Shown in pieces: positions 16,541 through 26,803 of a DNA stretch of 64,000 bases. A program made the translations under genes and the position numbers. Origin of the DNA: an uncultured Aquimarina sp. (GTDB taxonomy: Bacteria > Bacteroidota > Bacteroidia > Flavobacteriales > Flavobacteriaceae); contig NZ_CANMQT010000005.1 in the NCBI RefSeq assembly GCF_947500065.1, positions 310,001-374,000 on the forward strand, in the 5' to 3' direction. The stretch's first letter is position 1, and each line of letters opens with the position of its first letter. The notes beneath the pieces are model-generated. The model was not told the origin of the DNA, did not search any database, and saw nothing but the letters and a program-made list of their open reading frames with translations.

Positions 16541-16930
16541 GATGGTACAATATTACATAAAAATAATCTTTACCTAAAAAGAAAAAAACTAAAATTCTAT
16601 AGAATTATGATTTTCGTAAAATCTATACCGTAATACTCATCAAACTTCAAAAAAATAATCCGAAAATTACATTATACTCATTCCCAATAATTTATCAACA
16701 GCATAGAAAAGATATTTTTAATCTTAAATACATAAAATAATAAATACTACTTCAAACAAAGTATTACTCAATTAAACATACTGCTTAACTACCCCATAAA
16801 AACAAGATACCTTATATTATAAATATCCCAACTGAATACCAATTCCTCAAAACGAAAACCATTTAGAATGTCTATTTGCTTAAAAAACAATGCTTTTTTT
16901 AAACTTTCATAACATTTTTAACATATAAAT
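16541..16930. other. AT-rich divergent intergenic region, nothing else recognised
   Basis: This stretch separates the arginine leader (minus) from the GntR regulator gene (plus). I see no RNA gene, ORF of note or clear TAnnTTTG promoter for the minus strand. The leader's promoter must lie here but I cannot place it. Confidence 0.5.
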
Positions 16931-16961
16931 TTTGTGATAATAAAAAAAAACAATACTTTTG
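16931..16961 (+). promoter_or_regulatory. Bacteroidota-type promoter of the gntR gene
   Basis: TTTG at 16931-16934, a 19-bp spacer and TACTTTTG at 16954-16961 match the phylum consensus TTTG-N19-TAnnTTTG. It lies 41 bp before the regulator's ATG. The -7 element overlaps the first operator box, implying autoregulation by occlusion. Confidence 0.7.
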
Positions 16962-16982
16962 GTTAACCAGATTGGTCAACCA
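16959..16982. promoter_or_regulatory. Paired operator for the FadR-type GntR regulator (site 1)
   Basis: TTGGTTAACCA (16959-16969) and TTGGTCAACCA (16972-16982) are two palindromic boxes 13 bp apart. The TGGTnnACCA core is typical of FadR-subfamily GntR operators. The same pair with the same spacing recurs at 33372-33395. Confidence 0.8.
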
Positions 16983-17002
16983 GTTAAAATCAAACCCAGT
17001 AT

Positions 17003-17716
17003 ATGAATATTAAAATAGAAAAGGAAGCGGATGTTATATCCAGTCCCAAAAAGGGTTCCGAAGAATTAATTATCTCTAAAATTAGGGAATTAATTGTTTC
17101 TAAGCAACTTGAACCTGGTGATAAACTTCCTGCAGAGCGAATTTTAGCTGAAAAGTTAGGAGTGAGCAGAAATCAATTACGTCAGGCTATTCAGAGATTA
17201 GAGTTTTATGGTCTTGTAAAAAAGTATCCACAAAGTGGTACTAGAGTATCCAATATAGGTGTTACCGCACTTAACGGAATGATGACTGATATTTTACAAT
17301 TACAGGAGCCTGATTTTAAATCATTAGTAGAAACAAGGTTAATATTAGAAACAAATGCAGTTAGATTAGCAGCAACCAGAAGGTCAGATGAGCATTTACG
17401 TCAAATACAAGCTGCACATGAAGCTTATAGTGAAAAAGCAATAAAGGGTTTGAATGCGGTAGAGGAAGATTTAATGTTTCACCTTAAACTATCTGAAGCA
17501 AGTGGCAACAGTGTGATCAACTCATTAATGTTGGTAATCACACCAGAAATCATTACTCGATTTGTAGCTAATAAAGTATGTAATAAAGATGAAAACCATT
17601 TATTGATCAAAGAACACCAAGCTATAATTGATGCTATAATTGATAAAGATCCAGATAGAGCAGTTGCAAAACTTGAAGAACACTTTAAAGATCTTTACAA
17701 ATTTTGTTATGATTAA
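17003..17716 (+). CDS. FadR-subfamily GntR transcriptional regulator of the alginate locus
   Basis: The N-terminal winged helix-turn-helix (about 20-85: KLPAERILAEKLGVSRNQLRQAIQRLE) is followed by an all-helical FCD ligand-binding domain with metal-type histidines (MFHLKLSEASGN, LIKEHQAIIDAI). At 237 residues it has family length. It stands at the head of the alginate genes, and its own promoter and that of the secreted-lyase unit at 33440 carry the same paired box, so it most likely represses both until an alginate-derived uronate such as KDG or DEH binds. The ligand is inference. A terminator follows, so susC is probably transcribed separately. Confidence 0.88.
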   Translation: MNIKIEKEADVISSPKKGSEELIISKIRELIVSKQLEPGDKLPAERILAEKLGVSRNQLRQAIQRLEFYGLVKKYPQSGTRVSNIGVTALNGMMTDILQLQEPDFKSLVETRLILETNAVRLAATRRSDEHLRQIQAAHEAYSEKAIKGLNAVEEDLMFHLKLSEASGNSVINSLMLVITPEIITRFVANKVCNKDENHLLIKEHQAIIDAIIDKDPDRAVAKLEEHFKDLYKFCYD

Positions 17717-17786
17717 GAAAATCTAAATAAAAAGGGAAATAATTTTAATACAAATCTAATATGTAACAAAAAAAATAAAAACAAAA

Positions 17787-17820
17787 AAAGGGACAGCTAC
17801 CACACTAATCCCTTTATTTT
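17787..17820 (+). terminator. Intrinsic terminator after the gntR gene
   Basis: AAAGGGA (17787-17793) pairs with TCCCTTT (17809-17815) around a 15-nt loop and is followed by ATTTT. It separates gntR from susC. The rest of the 322-bp spacer to 18038 is AT-rich, and no operator box or convincing promoter was found in it. Confidence 0.65.
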
Positions 17821-18038
17821 CGAAACTTTACTTAGTTTAAAAAGTAAAATTATTACTATAATTACTTATAGATAGATTAAAACAAAGATAGGAAAAATAG
17901 ATAAATCGAAGAACGTTTATCAATTTTTAATGATTTGTTTAAAAATAGGTAATTACAAAAATTAAGTTTTGCTTTTAAAATCGAAAATGACCAATTAGTG
18001 ATTTAAACTAAAGCATTAAAAAACAAAAATAATTACTT

Positions 18039-21000
18039 ATGTATTTTAAAAAGATTATAACAGTCGTTTTGATTGTTCTATATCATTGTACAATGCTTGC
18101 TCAAGATAGCATTACATTAGAAGGAACAGTTACTTCCCAGGAAGATGGAATTCCAATACCAGGAGTGAATGTATTAATATTAAAAACAAATACTGGAACT
18201 ACTACTGACTTTGATGGACTCTACCAACTTAAAGTAAAGAAGGGCGATGTAGTTTCGTTCTCATTTACAGGAAAGAAAACAATAACTATAGTTATTGACA
18301 ATCAAACAAGACTTGATGTTGCCCTTGAGGAAGAAGCTTCTGAACTAGAACAAGTTGTAGTAATAGGATATGGAGTTCAGAAAAAATCTAGTTTAACAGC
18401 CTCTGTATCTAAGTTAGAAAACAAAAATTTAGATGAATTACCATACTCTGATGTTTCTAATAGTATCAAAGGAAAAATTGCAGGAGTTCAGATTAGAAAT
18501 ACCAGCGGTAATGTAGGTGATGAACCAGAAATATTAGTAAGAGGTATTGGTTCCATTAGTCTTAGTTCTGCTCCATTGGTAGTTGTTGATGGATTTCCAT
18601 TTGATGACGGTCTTCAATTCATTAATCCTAGCACCATAGAATCTATAGAAGTTTTGAAAGATGCTAGTTCTACCGCAATCTACGGATCTAGAGGTGCTAA
18701 TGGTGTTATTCTTATAACTACTAAAGAAGGAAAATCAGAAAAGACTTCATTTGAGTTTAAATCATTATCTGGTTTCAAACAAGCAGCTAGAAGTATTGAC
18801 ATCTTGGATGCAATTCAATTCTCTGACTTAGATCGAAATAGAGATCAATTAGTAGAAAACTTTAATGCTCAGCAAGAAAACAGAGAACCAACCCTTGTAA
18901 ATTATGATAATGTTCAAATAGGAAAAAGGACTATTGCACAAAACATTGGCGGGCCTACTAATTGGCAGGATGAAGCATTAAGAAATCCGGCTAGAATTGA
19001 AAATTATCAGCTAAACGTATATGGAGGAGGAAGTAAAACTAATTACTTGATATCTGCAAACTACATTTACAATGAAGGACTTAGAAAAGATAATGATTTA
19101 GAAAGATTAAATTTATCTGCCAGACTTAAATCTAAATTATCAGATAGATTAAGTTTTGATCTAAAAATCAACCCTTCTTATACACTTACCAGAAGATCTT
19201 CTATTAATTTCACGGATACCGGAAGATATGAAACTTGGATTCCTGTTAGACATAATCAATATACATCGGATTTAACAGGACAACCTCTAGGAAGTTTTGC
19301 ACATGCATTACATTTTAGAAATCTCAATTTCGACTATGTAGATGCTGTAACTGGTCAGGTAGAAAACACTGGGAATTTAGAAAATCTTTGGTCTTCATCT
19401 AATTTCAACCCTATCTCTAGACAAGAAGCTAGTAGACGTAATCGTTTTGAATATAGATTGCTAACTAATGGTTCTGTTAAATGGAAAATAGCTAAGGGAC
19501 TTACTTTAAGATCCTCACTTGGAGGATATGTTAGATATCGTACTGGAGAAGAATTTTTTGGATCCGATGGTGATAGAGATGGTGAAACGGAAGGATTATT
19601 AGCTGATCAACTCACAGTAAAATACATTAATGAAAACACATTAAATTATAATCGAAATTTTAACGGACACGATCTCGGATTGCTATTAGGTATTACTTAT
19701 GAGAATACAACAGAACGTCTTAGCAATCTTAGAATTACCAATTTTGATGATGAAACCATAACAACACTTAATGGAGGAACTATCATAGATTTAGACAACA
19801 CTTTTACCATAAAAGATAAAACTGTACTATCTTCTTATTTAGCAAGGGTTAATTATGCCTATAAAGATCGTTATTTAATTTCTCTAGCTGGAAGAGCAGA
19901 TGGTTTTAACAAATTTGGAAAAAATAATAAATACGGGGTTTTCCCATCTGTTTCGATTGGTTGGAATGTTGCCAACGAGAATTTCTGGAAAAATAGTATT
20001 GGTAACACGGTGAATAATCTGAAATTGAGATCTAGTTGGGGGATTAGTGGATCTGCTCCTGCTCTATTCGATTTCTTAGCGCCTACCATAGTAGATTTCA
20101 GTAACTATAGTTTAGGAAATACGGGTGGTGTTACCACAGGTCAAGGCGAAGTAGACTTTCTACAAGGAAATCCAGATATCACTTGGGAAACGAACACCGA
20201 ATTTAATAATGGTATTGATTTAGGTCTTTTCAATGGTGCTGTTAACCTTACTGTCGATTATTATTATAAGTTATCAGAAAAACTTTTATTAAGACAACAA
20301 ATTTCTAATGCTACCGGTTTTGACGAACAATGGAACAATATTGGAAAAGTTCAAAATTCTGGTTGGGAATTTGACTTATCTACAAACCTTGGAAGAGGAA
20401 AACTAAAGTGGCAAGGAAATGCTAATATTTCTTTTAATGAAAATAAACTTATTTCCTTTGGAGGATCCGAAAGAATAATCAATAATGGAGAGCGAACTGA
20501 TCAATACATTACTCGTGTAGGAGAACCTTATATTCAGTTTTATGGATATCGTACAGATGGTATTTTTCAAAATGCAGAAGAGTTAGCAAATAGCCCTAGT
20601 GGTATTACAGATGCTGTAGGAGGACTTAAAAGAGTGGATGTTAATGGTGATGGAATCATAAACGAAGATGACAGAACTGTTATTGGTGATCCATTTCCTG
20701 ATTTTATTTGGGGATTCACTAATACATTTACTTACGGAAATCTAGATCTTAACTTTTCTTTTCAAGGATCTCAAGGAGGTGAAGTAGTATGGGGAGAAGC
20801 CTTTTATAATGAAGTTGCTCGCTACGGAACAACATATGCCGAAGATCAATGGTTTAACGAAAATATTCCTGCGAGTAGACCAGGGATAAGAATTGGTGTT
20901 CCATGGTTAGAAACAGATTATGCTGTACAGGATGCCTCTTATATATCGCTAAGAGAAGTAGTATTAGGGTATACACTTCCTGTTCATTCTACTAAGAAAA

Positions 21001-21185
21001 TGGGATTAGAAAAATTGAGAATATTCCTCTCTGGACAAAACTTATGGTATAGTGCTGCAGATGAATATCTAGGAAATAATCCAGAAGGTAGTACGGATAG
21101 AGGTAATGTTCTAATTAGAGGATATCAAAGAGGAGTTACACCAATACAACGTCAGCTTGCTCTTGGATTAGATATAAAATTCTAA
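18039..21185 (+). CDS. susC: SusC-family TonB-dependent outer-membrane transporter (alginate oligosaccharides)
   Basis: The 1048-residue protein has a signal peptide (ending near CTMLAQ), a carboxypeptidase-D-like domain at about 23-100 (VTSQEDGIPIPGVNV, TDFDGLYQL), a TonB plug domain (IGYGVQKKSSLTASVSK, VLKDASSTAIYGSRGANGVI) and a long beta-barrel ending in aromatic-rich strands. It imports oligosaccharides across the outer membrane using TonB energy, with SusD as a lid. Being the first gene of an operon with PL6 and PL17 lyases and a complete DEH/KDG route, its cargo is inferred to be alginate oligomers. SusD follows after 87 bp. Confidence 0.95.
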   Translation: MYFKKIITVVLIVLYHCTMLAQDSITLEGTVTSQEDGIPIPGVNVLILKTNTGTTTDFDGLYQLKVKKGDVVSFSFTGKKTITIVIDNQTRLDVALEEEASELEQVVVIGYGVQKKSSLTASVSKLENKNLDELPYSDVSNSIKGKIAGVQIRNTSGNVGDEPEILVRGIGSISLSSAPLVVVDGFPFDDGLQFINPSTIESIEVLKDASSTAIYGSRGANGVILITTKEGKSEKTSFEFKSLSGFKQAARSIDILDAIQFSDLDRNRDQLVENFNAQQENREPTLVNYDNVQIGKRTIAQNIGGPTNWQDEALRNPARIENYQLNVYGGGSKTNYLISANYIYNEGLRKDNDLERLNLSARLKSKLSDRLSFDLKINPSYTLTRRSSINFTDTGRYETWIPVRHNQYTSDLTGQPLGSFAHALHFRNLNFDYVDAVTGQVENTGNLENLWSSSNFNPISRQEASRRNRFEYRLLTNGSVKWKIAKGLTLRSSLGGYVRYRTGEEFFGSDGDRDGETEGLLADQLTVKYINENTLNYNRNFNGHDLGLLLGITYENTTERLSNLRITNFDDETITTLNGGTIIDLDNTFTIKDKTVLSSYLARVNYAYKDRYLISLAGRADGFNKFGKNNKYGVFPSVSIGWNVANENFWKNSIGNTVNNLKLRSSWGISGSAPALFDFLAPTIVDFSNYSLGNTGGVTTGQGEVDFLQGNPDITWETNTEFNNGIDLGLFNGAVNLTVDYYYKLSEKLLLRQQISNATGFDEQWNNIGKVQNSGWEFDLSTNLGRGKLKWQGNANISFNENKLISFGGSERIINNGERTDQYITRVGEPYIQFYGYRTDGIFQNAEELANSPSGITDAVGGLKRVDVNGDGIINEDDRTVIGDPFPDFIWGFTNTFTYGNLDLNFSFQGSQGGEVVWGEAFYNEVARYGTTYAEDQWFNENIPASRPGIRIGVPWLETDYAVQDASYISLREVVLGYTLPVHSTKKMGLEKLRIFLSGQNLWYSAADEYLGNNPEGSTDRGNVLIRGYQRGVTPIQRQLALGLDIKF

Positions 21186-21272
21186 ATGGTAATTAATTAT
21201 TGTCAAATTCATACATATTCTTAGCTAAGGCTATTAATATAATATTGAAATATTGATTAAAAAATATACACA

Positions 21273-22766
21273 ATGAAACATATTTTTAAACTTCCAAACA
21301 TATTCATAAATTTTAAGATTTATGCATTGTCCCTGACATTACTTATGGTGTCTTGTGATCTTGAAGAAGATGTGACTTCCTTTAGAACGGATGAAAACTT
21401 CTATCAAAACCAAGAAGAATTAAACAGAGGAGTAATAGCTTCATATTCTAGCTTATATGATGTAATGTCTGTAGAATGGAATATCACAGAGCTTCGTTCT
21501 GATAATACATTTACCAACCCAGATAGATCTCCAGAATCAGATGCTCCTCGCTTTACATTGGATCGTCTTACTGTGGATACTAATAACTCCATTAATCAAG
21601 CATACTATGCTAATTGTTATAAAACTATTGCTTTAGCCAATAGAATTATAGCTAATCTCGATGTTGCGGAGGATCAAGACTTAAGAAATCAATATGAAGG
21701 TGAAGCTAAATTCCTAAGAGCATTAATGCATTTTAACTTAACGCGACTATATGGAAGTATTGTAATTGCTGATAGGGTATTGATTGGTGAAGAAGGCTTT
21801 GAATTATCTCGTAGACCTCAATCGGAAGTATATCCTTTTATCATTCAAGATTTAGAAGATGCAATAACGCTTTTACCTGAGGAATATGATGATTCTGAAT
21901 TTGGAAGAGCAACAGGAATTGCGGCTAGAACTATTTTAGGAAAAGTTCATTTAACAAGCTCAACTAGAGATTTAGAAGCTGCAATCACTCAGTTAGAATA
22001 TGTTAGAGACAGAGGGATAAATGATCTTTTAACAAATTATGATGATCTTTTCGAGCCTGGTAATGAACTAAATAATGAAGTTATTTTTTCCGTTCGTTAC
22101 GAACAAGGGCTTATTGGTTTAGGTTCTCCTTTCCCTAACTTCTTTGCTCCTTTACAGAGTGATGGAAATGTAGTTTTTGGAAATGGTGACGGACTCAATG
22201 TTCCAACTGAGGATGTGTCTAATTTATACCTAACCGAAGATCAAAGAAAGCTTTCATCTATGGCTGATAGTTATATCGCTACCAATGGAACAGAAATCTT
22301 TAATAAACATGTAACAAAGTATAATTCAGATTTTAATGCATTAGACGATGGTGATGTAGACTGGCCAGTTACAAGATTTGCCGATGTGCTATTAATGCTT
22401 TCTGAAGCTTATATAGATGCTCGAGGAATTACTGAAGCACTCATAGAGCTTAATAGAGTAAGAGAACGTGCAGGTCTAACTGCCTTAACTGAAACAGAAG
22501 TAAGCTCTAGCTTTGCTTTTAAACTTGCTTTAGAAAATGAAAGACGTTTAGAGTTTGCCTTTGAAAATCATAGATTCTTTGATTTACTAAGAACCAACAG
22601 AGCTTTAACTGTTATAAATGAACACTTTATCACAGAGTTTGCATACAACAATCCAGATAATCCTGATCTTGATGCAAGTCCTATTTCTGATTTTCAGTTA
22701 TTATTACCTATACCACAAAGAGAAATCGATCTAAACCCAAACTTAGCTCAAAACATAGGTTATTAA
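21273..22766 (+). CDS. susD: SusD/RagB-family surface lipoprotein
   Basis: A lipoprotein signal with lipobox LMVSC (Cys28) is followed by the TPR-like helices of the SusD fold (LRALMHFNLTRLYGSIVI, ENERRLEFAFENHRFFDLLRTN) and the usual C-terminal LLLPIPQREIDLNPNLAQNIGY. The 497-residue length is typical. It caps the SusC barrel on the cell surface and binds alginate oligomers, which is inferred from context. Its stop codon overlaps the PL6 start codon by one base (TAATG), so translation is coupled. Confidence 0.95.
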   Translation: MKHIFKLPNIFINFKIYALSLTLLMVSCDLEEDVTSFRTDENFYQNQEELNRGVIASYSSLYDVMSVEWNITELRSDNTFTNPDRSPESDAPRFTLDRLTVDTNNSINQAYYANCYKTIALANRIIANLDVAEDQDLRNQYEGEAKFLRALMHFNLTRLYGSIVIADRVLIGEEGFELSRRPQSEVYPFIIQDLEDAITLLPEEYDDSEFGRATGIAARTILGKVHLTSSTRDLEAAITQLEYVRDRGINDLLTNYDDLFEPGNELNNEVIFSVRYEQGLIGLGSPFPNFFAPLQSDGNVVFGNGDGLNVPTEDVSNLYLTEDQRKLSSMADSYIATNGTEIFNKHVTKYNSDFNALDDGDVDWPVTRFADVLLMLSEAYIDARGITEALIELNRVRERAGLTALTETEVSSSFAFKLALENERRLEFAFENHRFFDLLRTNRALTVINEHFITEFAYNNPDNPDLDASPISDFQLLLPIPQREIDLNPNLAQNIGY

Positions 22767-25183
22767 TGTCTATCAACAAACAACATATCATTCCTAGAGC
22801 ACTATCAATGCTACTGTTTTTCATTGGATGCATCGGTTTTGCCAATGAGATTAAAGTGGCGACTATTGATGAATTCAATAGTGCTATACAATCCGTAAAA
22901 GCAGGAGATCGCATTATTCTTAAAAATGGAGAATGGAAAGATGTCAAATTAGTAGTAAAAGGTCAAGGGACTTCAGATAATCCAATTATAATTCAAGCAG
23001 AAGAATCCGGTAAGGTATTCATTACCGGAGATTCTAGCTTAAAAATGGCTGGAACTCATTTAATAGTTAAAGGCTTATGGTTTAAAAATGGTTTTACTTC
23101 CGGTAAATCTGTAATTTCCTTTAGAATAAACTCTAAGGAATTCGCAAATCATTCTAGACTAACCGATTGTGCTATTACATATTATAATCCTAGCTCTAAA
23201 GCAACAGATTCTAAATGGGTAAGCATTTGGGGTAAGAACAACAGAGTAGATCACAATTATTTTGCGGGAAAAACCAATTCTGGTACAACTCTAGTCGTTT
23301 GGTTAAAAGGAGAAAAACATATTCAGAATAATCACAGAATTGATCATAATTATTTTGGAGAAAGACCTTCTTTAGGATTTAATGGTGGTGAAACGATAAG
23401 GATAGGAACCAGTAAAAATTCCTTATTATCATCCAGAACGATTGTAGAAGATAATGTTTTTGAAAAATGTAATGGTGAAGTAGAAATTATTTCTAACAAG
23501 TCCTGTGACAACGTATATCGTAATAATCTTTTTTTAGAAAGTGAAGGCGTATTAACATTAAGACATGGGAATAGGTGTTTAATAGAAAGTAATGTATTTA
23601 TTGGAAATCAAAAACCAAATACAGGAGGTATTAGAATCATTAACGCAGGTCATGTAGTTAGAAATAATCTAATGATGAATCTAACGGGAGATGGGTTTAG
23701 AGGTCCAATTGTAGTTATGAATGGTGTACCTAATAGTCCCGCAAACAGATATCATCAGGTAAAAGATGTTAGCATCCAAAATAACACCATTATTAATTGT
23801 TCTCCTATTCAGTTTTGTGCTGGTAGTGATGAGGAAAGATCATTAGCTCCAATAAATACTATTTTTGCTAACAATCTAATTTTCAATGATAAAAACGGTG
23901 ATATTGCAACTGTACATGATAAACTAGATGGTTTTAAATTCTATGGGAATATTCTTGATTCCCAAAAAGATTTCAATCAATCAGGTTTTTCAAAAGTTAA
24001 AGTCAACTGGGATACTTTAGATGATATTCTTTACATACCAAAAACCGACAATGAGGAATTAATCAAAAATTCCAAACCTGAAGGTAAATCGACCAAACTT
24101 GATATCACTGGAACAGCGAGAAATACTTTTGTAGCTGGAGCCTATAATCTTGGAAATAATAAGCTTCCAAAGGCACTTGTTCTTAAAAGTGGAACTTCAT
24201 GGGATTCAAAAGTAGCACCTCAGAAACCAAAAGTAGTATCAGAAATTATCGAAATTGAACCTGGTGTAGGGACATTACGTAAAGCATTAAAAAAAGCTTC
24301 TGCTGGTAGTGTCATCAAATTGAAACCTGGAGAATACGTTTTTGAAAAAGGAATAAAAATCAATAATAATGTAACTATTCAAGGAAATTCTAAAGACAAA
24401 AAACCTGTATTAAGAATGAAAGAAGGATTAGAAAAAAATCCTACTTATATCTTTAGAGTTGAAGGAGGTAGTGCATTACGATTAAATAATCTGGAAATAT
24501 CTGGAGACTTAAGTACTCCTATAAAGTATGCGGTAGTTTCCCCTGACAAAGGTGCATCTGAGCCTTATTCTGTATTCATTGACAATTGTTATATCCATAG
24601 TTTTAAAAACAAAAAAGGTGGTAGCGTATACAAAGCCTACAAAGGAACATTTGCAGACACTATTAACATCGTTAATTCCAGAATTGAAAACGCTTACAGA
24701 GGTATTAACCTATCAGAAGAAAAAGATGATAACGGAAAATATAGCGCTCAAGTAGTACATATTGATAATACAATTTTTAAAGATATAGAACAATGGGCAA
24801 TAAATTATTACCGTGGAGGAACTGACGAGTCTACTTTAGGAGGTAAACTTATCGTTGATAATTCCATATTTAGTAATGTAGGTAATAAAGAAAAAGGTAC
24901 AGTATTACGAACTAAAGGTATTGTATCAGTTGACATCAAAAACTCTGTATTCGAAAAAAGTTATAAAGTAGTAAACCCCGTTAACCTACAAGGAAATAAA
25001 AATACGATTAGTAACTGTGTCATTTTTGATTGTGGTACAGTAAAAGCAACAAAAGGAGCATCAGCAAAAGATATCCTATACAAAAACCCGAAATGGGAAG
25101 ATAAAAATAACTTCATTCCAAGTGAGAAATCACCGCTGCGAAAGCAACAACATATTGGATTGAAATGGGAAGCTAAAAAATAA
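22766..25183 (+). CDS. PL6-family alginate lyase with a second C-terminal beta-helix
   Basis: The 805-residue protein is a two-domain parallel beta-helix lyase. In the N-terminal chondroitinase-B-like domain the catalytic pair is Lys245 (IISNKSCDN) and Arg266 (LTLRHGN), with calcium ligands Asn206, Glu238 and Glu240. These spacings (39, 7 and 5 before the Lys, 21 after to the Arg) equal those I recall for the PL6 enzyme AlyGC (N181, E213, E215, K220, R241). A second beta-helix starts near 490 (VGTLRKALKKASAGSVIKLKPGEY). It cleaves alginate by beta-elimination. The N-terminus (about 1-26) looks like a signal peptide. It probably acts in the periplasm or at the surface on SusCD cargo. Confidence 0.92.
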   Translation: MSINKQHIIPRALSMLLFFIGCIGFANEIKVATIDEFNSAIQSVKAGDRIILKNGEWKDVKLVVKGQGTSDNPIIIQAEESGKVFITGDSSLKMAGTHLIVKGLWFKNGFTSGKSVISFRINSKEFANHSRLTDCAITYYNPSSKATDSKWVSIWGKNNRVDHNYFAGKTNSGTTLVVWLKGEKHIQNNHRIDHNYFGERPSLGFNGGETIRIGTSKNSLLSSRTIVEDNVFEKCNGEVEIISNKSCDNVYRNNLFLESEGVLTLRHGNRCLIESNVFIGNQKPNTGGIRIINAGHVVRNNLMMNLTGDGFRGPIVVMNGVPNSPANRYHQVKDVSIQNNTIINCSPIQFCAGSDEERSLAPINTIFANNLIFNDKNGDIATVHDKLDGFKFYGNILDSQKDFNQSGFSKVKVNWDTLDDILYIPKTDNEELIKNSKPEGKSTKLDITGTARNTFVAGAYNLGNNKLPKALVLKSGTSWDSKVAPQKPKVVSEIIEIEPGVGTLRKALKKASAGSVIKLKPGEYVFEKGIKINNNVTIQGNSKDKKPVLRMKEGLEKNPTYIFRVEGGSALRLNNLEISGDLSTPIKYAVVSPDKGASEPYSVFIDNCYIHSFKNKKGGSVYKAYKGTFADTINIVNSRIENAYRGINLSEEKDDNGKYSAQVVHIDNTIFKDIEQWAINYYRGGTDESTLGGKLIVDNSIFSNVGNKEKGTVLRTKGIVSVDIKNSVFEKSYKVVNPVNLQGNKNTISNCVIFDCGTVKATKGASAKDILYKNPKWEDKNNFIPSEKSPLRKQQHIGLKWEAKK

Positions 25184-25201
25184 AATAAACACCATAGAAT
25201 T

Positions 25202-26752
25202 ATGAAAAATTACGAAGCATCTTTCAAGAGAATCTTAGCAGGGCTATTGGTTTTCTGTTTAATGTTGATATTTGTAATATCCTCATCTTGTGATGCGGAT
25301 ATAGAAGTAGATCAAACCGTAGAAGAAATTGAATCCGCTACTCCAATAATCTCTAGTTTTTCTCCATCAAGCGCAGAAATACTTAAAGCAGTGCTTGTAG
25401 AAGGAGAGTTTCTACAATTCGTCGATAGAGCAACTATTGGTGGTATACCAACAGAAATAAAAAGTAAAATTAGTGATACTCAAATTTTACTTAGAATTGA
25501 CCCTGCAGTTGTCTCAGGACCAATTGTACTTATCAATGATCTAAGCAGACAAGGTGCAGAAAACCTTGAGTTTACCGCTACATCATCAGAAAGCTTAACT
25601 GTATCTTATCCTGTACCTTCAGTTACTAGTGCAATACCTAATGAAGCTACTGCTAATGATTTATTAATCATAGAAGGTACTAATCTTGGTGTTGTATCTA
25701 GTGTTACTTTTGGAAGTGTTGCTGGTGTTATATCTTTCCAGGAAAATGATGTAATAGTAGTTACTGTTCCAAATCCGGGAACCTTAGATCCGGTTTCTAT
25801 AAATTTAACGTACAATAGCAATAATGGTGAAATCGCACAAGAATTAAGTCCTTCTTTTCTAGTTAACATTCCAACTCCTGAACCGAGTAATGTACCTAGA
25901 ATAATGACAAGAGATAATGTTGTGACAATCATCGGAAACAATATTAATTTCACAACATCCGTAACTGTAGATGGCACTGAAGCAACAATTACCACCACCG
26001 CCACCGAGTTAACTTTTATGGTTCCTGCAGATGTTCAAACGGGTATTGCTGAAGTAATCATTACAGATACTGAAATGCGTCAAACAACATATAATATACC
26101 ATATATTAATGGACCATATTATGAGTATTATGATTTTGATACTAAAGCTCTTGAAACTGTAAGAGATAATAAAAATGGTAATCCTGATGAAGTAGTCTTG
26201 TCACTTGGAGAAGAAGAATCGGAACAACCAAGATTTACCGGAATGACAGAGTCTTTCGGAAGTAGATATTTGCATTTAGATTACCCCAAAGCAACTACAA
26301 GTACTTTAGCATCTATATATGGCTATGATTTTAGCGATGACTATGGAACGGAAGAAATGGGAGAAGAATCAGCAGCTTTAGCAGATCCAGCGGGTAAATT
26401 TGGTGGGAATCCCGTTTTACATTTCTGGATGAGAATAAATGGTGCAAATTGTAGAACAAAAATTTACCTCGGTACTTCTAGTGCGCAACGTAGAGAATCT
26501 AATGGACCACTTTTAGATACAGGAGGAGAATGGGTTTTAGTTGCCGTAAGACTTAATGGCTTTATGGATAGTGCGGCAGACTTTTCCAGATTCCATTTGA
26601 GACTCACAGCTGGTAGTTCATCAGACAATATTCCTAGGTCAGCAGATTACGATTGGATAATTGTAACTGATAGAGTATTAACTGAGTTCGGAGCGGTAGA
26701 CTATTCAGCTGCTTCTATTACCGATCAAACTAACTGGAAAGATCAAGGTTAA
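25202..26752 (+). CDS. IPT/TIG-domain surface glycan-binding lipoprotein
   Basis: A lipobox (VISSSC, Cys30) precedes two or three immunoglobulin-like IPT/TIG repeats (PIISSFSPSSAEI..., PSVTSAIPNEATANDLLIIEGTNLG...) up to about residue 300, then a C-terminal domain of about 200 residues (YYEYYDFDTKALE... HFWMRINGANCRTKIYLG) with the look of a carbohydrate-binding jelly roll. No catalytic motif is visible. Position after susCD and PL6 and this layout match the surface glycan-binding proteins (SGBP/SusE-like) of Bacteroidota loci, here presumably for alginate. Specificity is inference. Confidence 0.78.
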   Translation: MKNYEASFKRILAGLLVFCLMLIFVISSSCDADIEVDQTVEEIESATPIISSFSPSSAEILKAVLVEGEFLQFVDRATIGGIPTEIKSKISDTQILLRIDPAVVSGPIVLINDLSRQGAENLEFTATSSESLTVSYPVPSVTSAIPNEATANDLLIIEGTNLGVVSSVTFGSVAGVISFQENDVIVVTVPNPGTLDPVSINLTYNSNNGEIAQELSPSFLVNIPTPEPSNVPRIMTRDNVVTIIGNNINFTTSVTVDGTEATITTTATELTFMVPADVQTGIAEVIITDTEMRQTTYNIPYINGPYYEYYDFDTKALETVRDNKNGNPDEVVLSLGEEESEQPRFTGMTESFGSRYLHLDYPKATTSTLASIYGYDFSDDYGTEEMGEESAALADPAGKFGGNPVLHFWMRINGANCRTKIYLGTSSAQRRESNGPLLDTGGEWVLVAVRLNGFMDSAADFSRFHLRLTAGSSSDNIPRSADYDWIIVTDRVLTEFGAVDYSAASITDQTNWKDQG

Positions 26753-26803
26753 GATAACAAAATCAATATCTAGAAAAGAAGAATAGTTTCTAAAAATAGA
26801 AAA

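Noticed and set aside
17930..17980. Possible TAnnTTTG promoter for susC (TTAAGTTTTG)
   Set aside because: The -7 match is off by one base and no TTTG lies at a proper distance.
25606..26004. 132-codon ORF on the minus strand within the IPT protein gene
   Set aside because: It lies fully inside a well-supported plus-strand gene, has no recognisable domain and looks like a shadow frame.
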